33,122 nt of DNA. It comes from Bin87 sp034428455 (GTDB lineage: Bacteria; Chloroflexota; Dehalococcoidia; Lucifugimonadales; UBA3495). The notes below the pieces were generated by a model. That model was not told the DNA's origin. It made no database searches and saw only the letters and a program-made list of their open reading frames with translations. Numbering within the stretch: the stretch's first letter is position 1; each line of letters begins with the position of its first letter. The stretch covers positions 1 to 33,122 of the forward strand of contig DAOUHZ010000052.1 of assembly GCA_034428455.1 (NCBI GenBank). The letters are read 5' to 3'. This document shows positions 16,079-23,809 of this stretch, piece by piece. Both the position numbers and the translations under genes were made by a program.

Positions 16079-16084
16079 ACGGGT

Positions 16085-18121
16085 TTATCCAAGGGCCAGA
16101 TACAGGACGATGATGACGAGGCCGCCCACCGCAGCAATCAGCGGGTAGGTCTGCACCTGTCCGTTTTGAACCAGAGCGAGCAGGCTTCCGATGTTGCGGG
16201 AAATCCAGCCCAGCAACCCGACGATGCCGTCCACAATGTTGCGGTCAATCCAGTCGGTTATCGCGGCAACAGTGCGATAGAAGACCCGACCGACGATGAC
16301 ACCTTCGTAGAGGTCATCCATGTAGTATCGCTGGGCCAACAGGGTGTGCAGCGGCCCGCCTTTGCTCAACGGTTCGGCGGCAGTGAAGGGCCTGGGCCAG
16401 GCGTAGGTGAGTACAGCCAACCCAATGCCGGCGATGGCTACGACGTTGGAAATTACCGCCATGGGGATGCTGAACGGGGGCGCGTGATGCCCATGATGCA
16501 GGCCCAACGCGAAGTACTCGGTCAGCCAGTGCGAGGGGATCAACCCAAACAAACTGTGTACTCCGATGGGGTTGGCCAGCCAGCCGGCCACAATAGCGCA
16601 GATACCCAGGATCCCCATGGGGATCACCATCACCAGCGGCGATTCGCCCAGGTGGACATGGTGACTGACGCCGGTAGGGGCAGGCTGGCCCGCTTCCTCG
16701 GTATCGTGCAGCTCGCGTTCGCCACCGCCTCGAAATTCGCCGTGGAAGGTGAGGTGCACCATCCGGTAGCTGTAGAACGCGGTCAGCAACACGCCCACCA
16801 AGAGCATCACGAATACCAGCAGGCTGATTGACGCTGGCACCGGGCCGCCGGCGAGCCAGGACTCCAGCAGGATCTCATCTTTGCTCCAGAACCCCGCCAG
16901 CGGGAATATTCCGACCAGGCTCAATGCGCCGATCACCGTGAGCCAATAAGTGCCCGGCATCGCCTTGCGCAAGCCGCCCATGTACATCATGTTGAAGGTG
17001 CCCGCCGCATGGTTCACGCTGCCCGCCCCCAAGAACAGCAGAGCCTTGAAGAATGCATGAGTGAACAGGTGGAACAGGGCCGCGTTGTACGCTCCAACGC
17101 CCAGCGCCGCCATCATGTAGCCCAATTGACTGACCGTGGAATAGGCCATCACGCGCTTGATGTCGTTGGCCGCCAGGCCCATAGTCGCGGCGAAGACGGC
17201 GGTAAACGCGCCGATCAGCGCGACCACCATCATCGCCGCCTGCGATTCCGCGAATACCGGGAAGAATCTGCCCACCAGGAACACGCCGGCGGCGACCATC
17301 GTGGCCGCGTGGATCAACGCGCTTACCGGCGTAGGACCCTCCATGGCGTCGGGAAGCCAGGTGTGCAACGGGAATTGGCCGCTCTTGCCCGCCGCGCCGG
17401 CAAACAGTCCCAGGCACAACCACAAGAGGGCGCCACCGGCCACGATACCGGCGCCGCCGGCAGCCACGGGAGCTGCCGCCTCCCAGATGTGCGGGATGTG
17501 CAGGGCGTTCAGGCCATGGGCGGCAAAGTCATCCGCCTGGAAGAACAGGTAGATGATGGCAAGCAGGAAACCAACGTCGCCGATGCGGGTGATGATGAAC
17601 GCCTTTTTGGCCGCCGCGGCCGCCGAGGGACGGTTGTGCCAGAACCCGATCAGCAGGTACGACGACAGGCCCACCAGCTCCCAGAACACGTACATCTGGA
17701 CGATGTTGACCGCGAGAACCAGCCCGATCATCGACGCGCTGAACAGGGACATGTACGCGTAGTAACGGGCGAAACTCTCGTCTCCGTCCATGTACCCCAT
17801 CGAGTAGATCTGGACCATCAGGCTGACGCCGGTCACGACCACCAGCATCACGTTGGTGAGGGGATCCAGCAGCAACCCTACTTCGATGGCCGCCGGACCC
17901 AGGTTCAACCAGAGATACGGCGCAAAGTCGTAGACCTCGCCGTGGGCATGAGACCGGAGCAGCCAGACCGACAGAATGAACCCGATGCCCAGCGCCGCTA
18001 TCGTGACGTAACCGGCGGACTTGGCAAAGGCCGGACCGAGCGGGCGGATCACCAGCCCGATGAGCAAAAAGGATGCTACGGGCAGCAGGAAGATTGCCCA
18101 AACCAGGGATTCGGTCAGCAT
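16085..18121 (-). CDS. nuoL: NADH-quinone oxidoreductase (complex I) subunit L
   Basis: This 678-residue distal antiporter-like subunit has about 16 membrane helices plus the long amphipathic lateral helix that braces the membrane arm. YVFWELVGLSSYLLIGFW contains the key glutamate. AAGKSGQFPLHTWLPDAMEG and PTPVSALIHAATMVAAGVFL are the central channel signatures, and AANDIKRVMAYSTVSQLGYM the second. A His-rich loop (GLHHGHHAPPF) lies in the C-terminal third, where family members vary. It begins 13 bases after the small gene at 18135, with GAGG upstream of the ATG. Confidence 0.96.
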   Translation of the reverse strand: MLTESLVWAIFLLPVASFLLIGLVIRPLGPAFAKSAGYVTIAALGIGFILSVWLLRSHAHGEVYDFAPYLWLNLGPAAIEVGLLLDPLTNVMLVVVTGVSLMVQIYSMGYMDGDESFARYYAYMSLFSASMIGLVLAVNIVQMYVFWELVGLSSYLLIGFWHNRPSAAAAAKKAFIITRIGDVGFLLAIIYLFFQADDFAAHGLNALHIPHIWEAAAPVAAGGAGIVAGGALLWLCLGLFAGAAGKSGQFPLHTWLPDAMEGPTPVSALIHAATMVAAGVFLVGRFFPVFAESQAAMMVVALIGAFTAVFAATMGLAANDIKRVMAYSTVSQLGYMMAALGVGAYNAALFHLFTHAFFKALLFLGAGSVNHAAGTFNMMYMGGLRKAMPGTYWLTVIGALSLVGIFPLAGFWSKDEILLESWLAGGPVPASISLLVFVMLLVGVLLTAFYSYRMVHLTFHGEFRGGGERELHDTEEAGQPAPTGVSHHVHLGESPLVMVIPMGILGICAIVAGWLANPIGVHSLFGLIPSHWLTEYFALGLHHGHHAPPFSIPMAVISNVVAIAGIGLAVLTYAWPRPFTAAEPLSKGGPLHTLLAQRYYMDDLYEGVIVGRVFYRTVAAITDWIDRNIVDGIVGLLGWISRNIGSLLALVQNGQVQTYPLIAAVGGLVIIVLYLALG

Positions 18122-18134
18122 GGCCCGGCGATCC

Positions 18135-18329
18135 TCACAGCTTCCTGACGATCTCTTCGGCCACGTGTTCTCGGCCCTTGGGCACGTAGATCACGAAAGG
18201 GATGCGCTCGCTCCAGTCCAGGATGTCGCCCTCCGGCAGGATGCGGCTGGGCAGACCCTCGGCCTCCAGCACTTCCTTCCAGATTTCGGCCGCCATCAGG
18301 TTGGGGGCGCGTTTGAACTCTACCCACAT
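18135..18329 (-). CDS. Small DUF2007-like protein inside the nuo operon
   Basis: This 64-residue soluble protein lies between nuoK and nuoL in the operon, 31 bases after nuoK and 13 before nuoL. The pattern of a short beta strand (VEFKR), AAEIWKEVLEAEGLP as a helix, a second strand region, then IPFVIYVPKGREHVAEEIV resembles the single-domain DUF2007 or ACT-like fold, a putative signal-transducing domain. It is not a known complex I subunit. The ATG at 18329 lacks a good Shine-Dalgarno; an internal ATG twelve residues later is possible. It could be a regulator or assembly helper for the complex, but its position is the only evidence for that. Confidence 0.7.
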   Translation of the reverse strand: MWVEFKRAPNLMAAEIWKEVLEAEGLPSRILPEGDILDWSERIPFVIYVPKGREHVAEEIVRKL

Positions 18330-18360
18330 GATTTTTGCACGGATGGAAAGGATTGGTTGA

Positions 18361-18690
18361 TCAGTGACGCAGCGTCGCGGCGTCAGTCAGGTCGACGCTT
18401 TCGTTAGACCGGAATACGGCAAACACTATACCCAGGCCCAACGCAATCTCCGCGGCGGCAACGGTAATGATGAACACCGCGAACACCTGCCCGGTGAACA
18501 CCGCGGAAAGCTGTTCCTGCACCGCGTAGGGCGCAACGTATCTGCCAAGGGCCACCAGCGTCAGGTTCACCCCGTTGAACATCAGCTCAACCGACATCAG
18601 CACCGCGATGAAATTCCGCCGCGCCAGCGCTCCATAGAGGCCGATGCAGAAGATGATGGCGGCTACGATCAGCAGCGATTCCAGCGACAA
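18361..18690 (-). CDS. nuoK: NADH-quinone oxidoreductase (complex I) subunit K (TTG start)
   Basis: This 109-residue subunit has three membrane helices. GLYGALARRNFIAVLMSVEL holds the conserved helix-2 glutamate of NuoK/NdhE, and AAAEIALGLGIVFAVFR the helix-3 glutamate; both are on the proton axis. I start it at the TTG at 18690 (MSLESLLIVAAI), which has GGGAG upstream and gives the normal family length. The only longer frame, to 18780, overlaps nuoJ by 86 bases and adds an Arg/Cys/Trp-rich stretch unlike NuoK. It begins 4 bases after the nuoJ stop. Confidence 0.93.
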   Translation of the reverse strand: MSLESLLIVAAIIFCIGLYGALARRNFIAVLMSVELMFNGVNLTLVALGRYVAPYAVQEQLSAVFTGQVFAVFIITVAAAEIALGLGIVFAVFRSNESVDLTDAATLRH

Positions 18691-18694
18691 TGCC

Positions 18695-19279
18695 CTATCT
18701 CCCGCGACCGCGCGCCAGCGCCAGCCCGCCGATGGCGGCGCCCAGCAGCAGCAGCGATACCGCCTCAAAAGGCAGGACAAAGTTGCCGATCAGCAGGTCG
18801 GCGAGACCGCCGCTGCTCACGCTTTCCACCTCGGCGGGGGTCAGGCCGGCGGAGGTCAAATCGGCTGCGTCGGGTATGCCGACGGCTTGGGTCTGCGCCA
18901 GTTGGGCTTTGGCCTCCAATCCCGCTCCGGCCAGGGTGGTCCAGTCGGTGGAAACGGCGGTCGCTATCATGGCGGCCAGTACCAGAGCGGATATGATGCC
19001 CGCCGGTATCTGCAAGCGGTTCGGCGCGTTGCCCTGCTGCACGTCCCGGGTGAGCATAACCGCGAAGATGAACAGAACGGCGATGGCGCCGACGTAGATC
19101 AGGATCTGCACCACGGCCAGGAATTCCGCGTTCATCATCACGAACAGCCCGGCGACGGCCACAAAAGCCGTGGCCAACATCAGGGCCGCACGAAACAGGT
19201 CGCGCACGAGCACGACGCCCAGCGCGCCGCCGATGGCGACCAATGACAGCGCCCAAAATACGAGGTGCTCAAACCACAT
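18695..19279 (-). CDS. nuoJ: NADH-quinone oxidoreductase (complex I) subunit J
   Basis: This 194-residue protein has five hydrophobic segments. LVRDLFRAALMLATAFVAVA and the VQILIYVGAIAVLFIFAVML segment are the NuoJ signature; the latter contains the helix-3 region with the pi-bulge that gates proton transfer. The loop at about 85-145 between helices 4 and 5 is long and rich in Ala, Gly and Ser. Its ATG immediately follows the nuoI stop without a gap, so translation is coupled. Confidence 0.95.
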   Translation of the reverse strand: MWFEHLVFWALSLVAIGGALGVVLVRDLFRAALMLATAFVAVAGLFVMMNAEFLAVVQILIYVGAIAVLFIFAVMLTRDVQQGNAPNRLQIPAGIISALVLAAMIATAVSTDWTTLAGAGLEAKAQLAQTQAVGIPDAADLTSAGLTPAEVESVSSGGLADLLIGNFVLPFEAVSLLLLGAAIGGLALARGRGR

Positions 19280-19858
19280 CTAGGATTTACCCTCGTGTTC
19301 GTCGCCGCTGCCGGCCAGGCGCATACCGGCCTTTTCGTGCTGGTGCCAGCGCCAATTCTCCCGGCCGACCTCGCGCCATCCCAACGGGCGGCCGGCGCCG
19401 GGCCGATACTCCATTCCCTCCAACTGCGGCCGGAACCACGTGCTCGGATTCTTCTCGGCCTGCCGCAAACGATCGATGGTGATCACCAGGTCAGTTCGGC
19501 GATACTGGCCCTCTTCGAATCCGCTGCCCATGAACAGCGCGTCGTAGGGGCAGGCTTCGACGCACAGGCCACAAAACATGCACCGTTGCAGCTCAATATC
19601 GAAGGTCTCCAGGCGATACTTGTCGCCCTGCAATGGGGCCGTTTCGCTGGGGGAGGTGACGATCTTGATGATGCCCAGCGGGCAGTATTTGGCGCAGGAT
19701 GCGCAACCCGTGCATCGTTCCTCGTACCAGGTGAATTCTTCGCCACGGAAGCGCGGGTGCTGCCGGATACGTTGCTCCGGGTACGAGGTCGTGAATGGTT
19801 TCCGCATCAAGTTGGAGAGCGTTACCGCCAGCCCTTTCACCATTTCCAGTCCGTACAC
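19280..19858 (-). CDS. nuoI: NADH-quinone oxidoreductase (complex I) subunit I (GTG start)
   Basis: This 192-residue peripheral-arm subunit carries two [4Fe-4S] clusters (N6a, N6b), with ligands Cys49, 52, 55, 59 and Cys93, 96, 99, 103. These pass electrons to NuoB. The GTG at 19858 is preceded by GGGGGTG at good spacing. An ATG five codons later is the alternative start. The residues after 110 form a charged tail ending HEGKS. In a complex lacking NuoEFG in this locus, NuoI is the subunit that would meet a soluble donor such as ferredoxin, if no separate NADH module exists. Confidence 0.95.
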   Translation of the reverse strand: MYGLEMVKGLAVTLSNLMRKPFTTSYPEQRIRQHPRFRGEEFTWYEERCTGCASCAKYCPLGIIKIVTSPSETAPLQGDKYRLETFDIELQRCMFCGLCVEACPYDALFMGSGFEEGQYRRTDLVITIDRLRQAEKNPSTWFRPQLEGMEYRPGAGRPLGWREVGRENWRWHQHEKAGMRLAGSGDEHEGKS

Positions 19859-19876
19859 TGCATCACCCCCCGTTAG

Positions 19877-21109
19877 CTAGCGCATCCCGATGGTCGGCAC
19901 GCCGGGCACCACCTGACCTGCTGTAGTTGCCGTGGGCGCGTCCGAGCGGACTTTTTCGCGGATAAAGCGGCCGAAGAACAGGATCGATCCGCCGGCCAGG
20001 ACGATATTTATGCCCGCCATGATCCACAGGTCCGAGGTGCTCAGCGACCCGTTGGCATCACGCAGGAAGAATACCTCCAGGACGACCGCCGCCAGGTTGA
20101 TTATGCTCAGGGGCATGAGGAACTTCCAGCATACCGCCATGATCTGGTCCAGACGCAGCCGCGGGTAAGTGGACCTGATCCAGACGAACAGGAAGACGCC
20201 GATGAAGGTCTTGATCAGGAACCACAGCCACCCGAGCCAGTCGGCCACGGGGCCCGCCCAACCCGCCAGGAACAGCGTGGCAATCAGCCCCGATACCACC
20301 AGCACGCCGCCGAACTCAGCGGCCTGGATCAGCGCGAACTTGATGCCGCTGTATTCCGTGTGATAGCCGGCGATGATCTCCGACTCGGCTTCCGCGACGT
20401 CGAAGGGGGTGCGGTTCAATTCCGCGGACATTCCGGCGACGAACACGAAGAACGCCAACGGCTGTACCAGGAAGAACGGCACCGCCTGGGCAACCACGAT
20501 ATCACCCAACGACATCGACCCGGCAACCAGCACCACGCCCAGCAGCGACAGCACCACGGGCACTTCGTAGCTGAGCAGCACGGCAACGGCCCGCCCGGCG
20601 CCAAACAAGGCGTACCGGTTGTTGGAAGCCCACCCGGCGGTGAAGATCGCGATGGAAGTCAGCGAACTCACGGCCAATATGAAGAGGACGCCCACGTTCA
20701 GGTCGACCAGCGCCACGTCCTTGGCGAACGGAAGTACGGCGGTGCCAAGCAGAAGAGCCGCCACCATGATGATCGGCACGGAGGTGAAGGCAAGCCGGTC
20801 CGCGCCATAGGGAATAATGTCCTCTTTGGTGATCAGCTTGGCCAGGTCGGCAATCGGCTGGAGCATGCCGAAGGGGCCCCAGCGGTTGGGACCCACGCGG
20901 TTATGGAACCGGCCCAGCAATCTCCGCTCGCCCCAACTGAGGAGGGCCGCGCCCAGCAGCACCGCGTTGATCAGGATCAGCATGATGACCAGGCCGGCGA
21001 TAACGAGGGACAGCCAGCAGGGCAAAACGTGGGCCGCCGCGTTATAGATAAAGGCAAACAGCGGGTTGCCGGCCAGCGGGCCGTGGGGATTGAGGAGGCA
21101 GCCGCTCAT
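19877..21109 (-). CDS. nuoH: NADH-quinone oxidoreductase (complex I) subunit H
   Basis: This 410-residue membrane subunit forms the quinone chamber with NuoB and NuoD. RFHNRVGPNRWGPFGMLQPI and LNRTPFDVAEAESEIIAGY are the diagnostic loops. About eight to nine helices are visible. It is longer than the E. coli protein (325) because of an N-terminal extra segment (about 45 residues) and a soluble C-terminal tail after residue 375. Its ATG overlaps the nuoD stop as ATGA (21106-21109). nuoH directly follows nuoD, where nuoE, nuoF and nuoG stand in the 14-gene operons. Confidence 0.96.
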   Translation of the reverse strand: MSGCLLNPHGPLAGNPLFAFIYNAAAHVLPCWLSLVIAGLVIMLILINAVLLGAALLSWGERRLLGRFHNRVGPNRWGPFGMLQPIADLAKLITKEDIIPYGADRLAFTSVPIIMVAALLLGTAVLPFAKDVALVDLNVGVLFILAVSSLTSIAIFTAGWASNNRYALFGAGRAVAVLLSYEVPVVLSLLGVVLVAGSMSLGDIVVAQAVPFFLVQPLAFFVFVAGMSAELNRTPFDVAEAESEIIAGYHTEYSGIKFALIQAAEFGGVLVVSGLIATLFLAGWAGPVADWLGWLWFLIKTFIGVFLFVWIRSTYPRLRLDQIMAVCWKFLMPLSIINLAAVVLEVFFLRDANGSLSTSDLWIMAGINIVLAGGSILFFGRFIREKVRSDAPTATTAGQVVPGVPTIGMR

Positions 21110-22212
21110 CGGTCAACCTCGCCCATGTTTATGTCAACACTGCCCAAAGACACAATCATGTCGGCCAGTTTCCACCCGATGAGCAGGTGCTCGGTGATGG
21201 TCAGGTTGATGAGAGAAGGGGAGCGGATCTTACAGCGGTAGGGCGATACCCCGCCGTCGCTGACCAGGAAGAAGCCCAGTTCGCCCTTGGAGGCCTCGAC
21301 CCGGCCGTATGCTTCAGCGCCGGGCGCGGCCCTCAACACCATGGGCAATTCTTGACGCACCGGGCCGGGCTCGATTTGCGCCACACATTGTCTGACAATG
21401 CGCAGGCTCTGGCGGACTTCCTGCATCCGCACCCAGAAGCGGTCGTAGTTGTCGCCGTTCTGGCCCACCGGGATGTCAAACTCAACCTGGTCATAGGCAT
21501 CGTAGGGAGCGATCTTGCGCCAGTCCCAGTTGACGCCGCTGGCGCGCAGCACCGGCCCGCTCACCGAGCAGTTGATTGCCACGTCCGCCGGCAGCGGGCT
21601 GACGCCGCGGGTGCGCACCATCAAAATCTCATTGCTGAGCAGCAGGTTCTCGATTTCTTCCAGCTCACCCTCGAAATCATCGAGGAATTGGTCCAGGGCC
21701 GGCCAGAAGTCGGCTGGGGCGTCGGCGAAAACGCCGCCCGGACGCATGTAGCTGACGGTGACCCGAGCGCCGCACAGCATTTCGAAGAGATCGAGAATGC
21801 GCTCCCGGCTCCGGAAGGTGTACATCAGCGGAGTGCCGAAGGCCCCCAGTTCCTGGGCAAAGAATCCCACGGCGATCAGGTGGCTGGCGACACGCTGCAA
21901 CTCAGCGGTCAAGGTGCGGAGGTACTTTCCCCGGGGCGGAGGCTCGATCCCCAGCAACTGCTCCACGGCGAGGCAGTAGGCCTGGTTGTTGATCATCGAG
22001 GAGGTGTAGTCCAGGCGGTCCGTAAGGGTCACCACCTGCACGTAGTTGCGCTCCTCGGCCAGCTTCTCGCTGCCCCGGTGCAGGTAACCCAGCACTGGCT
22101 CGACTTCGACGATATCCTCGCCATCGAAGGTGATGCGGACGCGGAACACGCCGTGCGTGCTGGGGTGCTGCGGCCCCACGTTGACCGTCATTGGCTCGGT
22201 GCGGATGGTCAT
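21106..22212 (-). CDS. nuoD: NADH-quinone oxidoreductase (complex I) subunit D, 49-kDa
   Basis: This 368-residue subunit is related to the [NiFe]-hydrogenase large subunit and lines the quinone site. VNVGPQHPSTHGVFR (10-24) contains the quinone-binding His pair, and GYLHRGSEKLAEERNY and RLDYTSSM are further signatures. The metal-binding cysteines of hydrogenases are absent, as expected. The C-terminus ends with the conserved GSVDINMGEVDR. The ATG at 22212 is used, and a second ATG seven codons in is possible. It starts 31 bases after the nuoC stop, with nuoC separate rather than fused. Confidence 0.96.
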   Translation of the reverse strand: MTIRTEPMTVNVGPQHPSTHGVFRVRITFDGEDIVEVEPVLGYLHRGSEKLAEERNYVQVVTLTDRLDYTSSMINNQAYCLAVEQLLGIEPPPRGKYLRTLTAELQRVASHLIAVGFFAQELGAFGTPLMYTFRSRERILDLFEMLCGARVTVSYMRPGGVFADAPADFWPALDQFLDDFEGELEEIENLLLSNEILMVRTRGVSPLPADVAINCSVSGPVLRASGVNWDWRKIAPYDAYDQVEFDIPVGQNGDNYDRFWVRMQEVRQSLRIVRQCVAQIEPGPVRQELPMVLRAAPGAEAYGRVEASKGELGFFLVSDGGVSPYRCKIRSPSLINLTITEHLLIGWKLADMIVSLGSVDINMGEVDR

Positions 22213-22243
22213 GGCAAGCGGTTTCCGAACCCGGCGCAGGGCT

Positions 22244-22687
22244 CTAAAGGAAGTCCTTTCGCAACGGATGGCCGTCGAAGCCTTCCCAGAGCATGATGCG
22301 CTTCATATTGGGATGACCGTTAAAGCGGACGCCCATGAGGTCCCAGATCTCCCGCTCCTGGAAGTCCGCGCCTTTCCACACGCCTACCACCGAGGCGGCA
22401 GTAGGCTCCTCACGTCCGTAAACCCGGCTGCGCACTACCCCGGTGTGCCGCAGCGAGATTGAAGTCAGGTGGTAAACCAACTCGAAGTGCTCAACGAAAT
22501 CGATAGCGCTGATGGCGTTAAGGAATTTGAAGTCGAACTCCGCGTCGTCGTGCAGGACGGCGGCCACCGAACCGAGCGAACTCGGTTCCACCCACACCGC
22601 CGTATCGTCCCAATCAACCACGGAGTTCGGCGCCGCCTCACGCAGGCGTTGCGCCAGGGTCTCGCCGGACACCACGCTCAACGTCAC
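22244..22687 (-). CDS. nuoC: NADH-quinone oxidoreductase (complex I) subunit C, 30-kDa (GTG start)
   Basis: This 147-residue peripheral subunit ends with the NuoC signature ERE-WDLMGVRFNGHPNMKR followed by LWEGFDGHPLRKDF. I choose the GTG at 22687, which overlaps the nuoB TGA as GTGA. The longer frame up to 22783 would overlap nuoB by 100 bases and adds residues unlike NuoC. It is at the short end for the family, with a reduced N-terminal domain. It acts with NuoD in the connecting part of complex I. Confidence 0.93.
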   Translation of the reverse strand: MTLSVVSGETLAQRLREAAPNSVVDWDDTAVWVEPSSLGSVAAVLHDDAEFDFKFLNAISAIDFVEHFELVYHLTSISLRHTGVVRSRVYGREEPTAASVVGVWKGADFQEREIWDLMGVRFNGHPNMKRIMLWEGFDGHPLRKDFL

Positions 22688-23316
22688 GGCTTGAAACCCC
22701 CGTCGCCGAGGTTGCGGTACTTCTTGATCTTCTCGTGCAGCTCCATGATCCCGTAGAGCAGCGCGTCCGGCCTTGGCGGGCATCCCGGCACGTAGACGTC
22801 AACGGGGATGATGTGGTCTACGCCGGGCACTACGCTGTAGGATCCGAAATACGGCCCGCCGCTGGTGGCGCACACGCCCATGGAGATAACCCAGCGCGGC
22901 TCGGCCATCTGCTCGTAGATGCGTTGGATGGGCGGCGCCATCTTCCAGGTGACGGTGCCGGCCACGATCATCAGGTCGGCCTGCCGCGGCGAGGCGCGAA
23001 AGGCTTCCATGCCAAAGCGCGAGATGTCAAACCGGCCCATGGCGGTTGCCATCATCTCGAAGGCGCAACACGCCAGCCCAAAGGACACCGGCCACAGCGC
23101 CGACTTGCGGCTCCAGTTCACCAAAGCGTCTACCGAAGTGACCATCAAGTTGCGCTTGAGGTCGTCCGGGACCTCAATGTACGGTACTTCGATGGGAGTT
23201 TGGGAAGCGGCGATGAGTTCGTTGACCAGTTGCCCTTCCGAGCGGTCAATGTCCCAAGTCCGGCTGTGCAGCGGTCCGCCGGACGACGGCATGGTGAAAC
23301 CCGTCTGCTCTGCCAT
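22684..23316 (-). CDS. nuoB: NADH-quinone oxidoreductase (complex I) subunit B
   Basis: This 210-residue subunit holds the terminal [4Fe-4S] cluster N2, with ligands Cys83, Cys84, Cys149 and Cys179. GTVTWKMAPPIQRIYEQM and VPGCPPRPDALLYGIMELHE are the family signatures. The ATG at 23316 lies 5 bases after the nuoA stop. The frame stays open to 23445, but that would overlap most of the nuoA C-terminus. The N-terminal 40 residues before the core are longer and more polar than usual. Confidence 0.95.
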   Translation of the reverse strand: MAEQTGFTMPSSGGPLHSRTWDIDRSEGQLVNELIAASQTPIEVPYIEVPDDLKRNLMVTSVDALVNWSRKSALWPVSFGLACCAFEMMATAMGRFDISRFGMEAFRASPRQADLMIVAGTVTWKMAPPIQRIYEQMAEPRWVISMGVCATSGGPYFGSYSVVPGVDHIIPVDVYVPGCPPRPDALLYGIMELHEKIKKYRNLGDGGFKP

Positions 23317-23321
23317 GGGGT

Positions 23322-23708
23322 TTAGCCCTGCCACTCCAGGTCCCGCTTGCGCCAGGCATAGGCCCACGCCAGGAGCAAGATGCCAACAAAGACTGCCATC
23401 TCGATGAGGGCGAACAGCTCCAGGGTCAGGAACTTGGTGGCCCACGGGTAGAGGAACACAACCTCAACGTCGAAGATCACGAAAAGGATGGCGAACATGT
23501 AGTACCGAAACTGGAACCGGTTCCAAGTGCCGCCGATGGTCTGCACGCCGCACTCGTAGGTGTCGTGCTTGACCGCGTTGGGTCGCGCCGGGCGGATGCC
23601 GAATCGGGAGAGGCCGTGCGAAGCCAGCAACATGCTGCACGGCACAACGATGGAAATGACCAGGAAGATGGCGATTAGACCATACTGGCCAAAGTAGTCT
23701 TCGAGCAT
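23322..23708 (-). CDS. nuoA: NADH-quinone oxidoreductase (complex I) subunit A
   Basis: This 128-residue protein has three membrane helices. The loop between helices 1 and 2 has KHDTYECGVQTIGG with the conserved Cys, followed by RFQFRYYMFAILFVIFDVEV, which is diagnostic for NuoA/NdhC. It is the first gene of the operon, preceded by a promoter at about 23763-23768 and a leader of roughly 49 bases. It begins the co-directional block that runs to 7247. Confidence 0.95.
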   Translation of the reverse strand: MLEDYFGQYGLIAIFLVISIVVPCSMLLASHGLSRFGIRPARPNAVKHDTYECGVQTIGGTWNRFQFRYYMFAILFVIFDVEVVFLYPWATKFLTLELFALIEMAVFVGILLLAWAYAWRKRDLEWQG

Positions 23709-23762
23709 CGGAGCGGCATCCCTGATCGGCAGACTGGATGGTCTGGATAATTGGGCGGCGGC

Positions 23763-23768
23763 ATTATA
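23763..23768 (-). promoter_or_regulatory. -10 box of the nuo operon promoter
   Basis: On the minus strand this reads TATAAT, a perfect -10. The start of transcription would be near 23756. The -35 region (about 23785-23791) is T-rich on the minus strand but only weakly like TTGACA. It overlaps the -10 of the divergent hydrolase promoter; the two share the inverted repeat ATTAT-AGC-ATAAT. Confidence 0.5.
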
Positions 23769-23769
23769 G

Positions 23770-23775
23770 CATAAT
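23770..23775 (+). promoter_or_regulatory. Candidate -10 box of the alpha/beta hydrolase promoter
   Basis: CATAAT on the plus strand matches TATAAT at five of six positions and would start transcription near 23782. That excludes the ATG at 23774 and favours the ATG at 23810. Binding of polymerase here would conflict with binding at the nuo -10, which occupies 23763-23768. Confidence 0.35.
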
Positions 23776-23809
23776 GGCCACTCCGAAAAACCAAACCGAA
23801 GGCCATCCG

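Noticed and set aside
17009..18148. Open frame of 379 codons antisense to nuoL
   Set aside because: Same low-complexity antisense composition; nuoL on the other strand has full family motifs.
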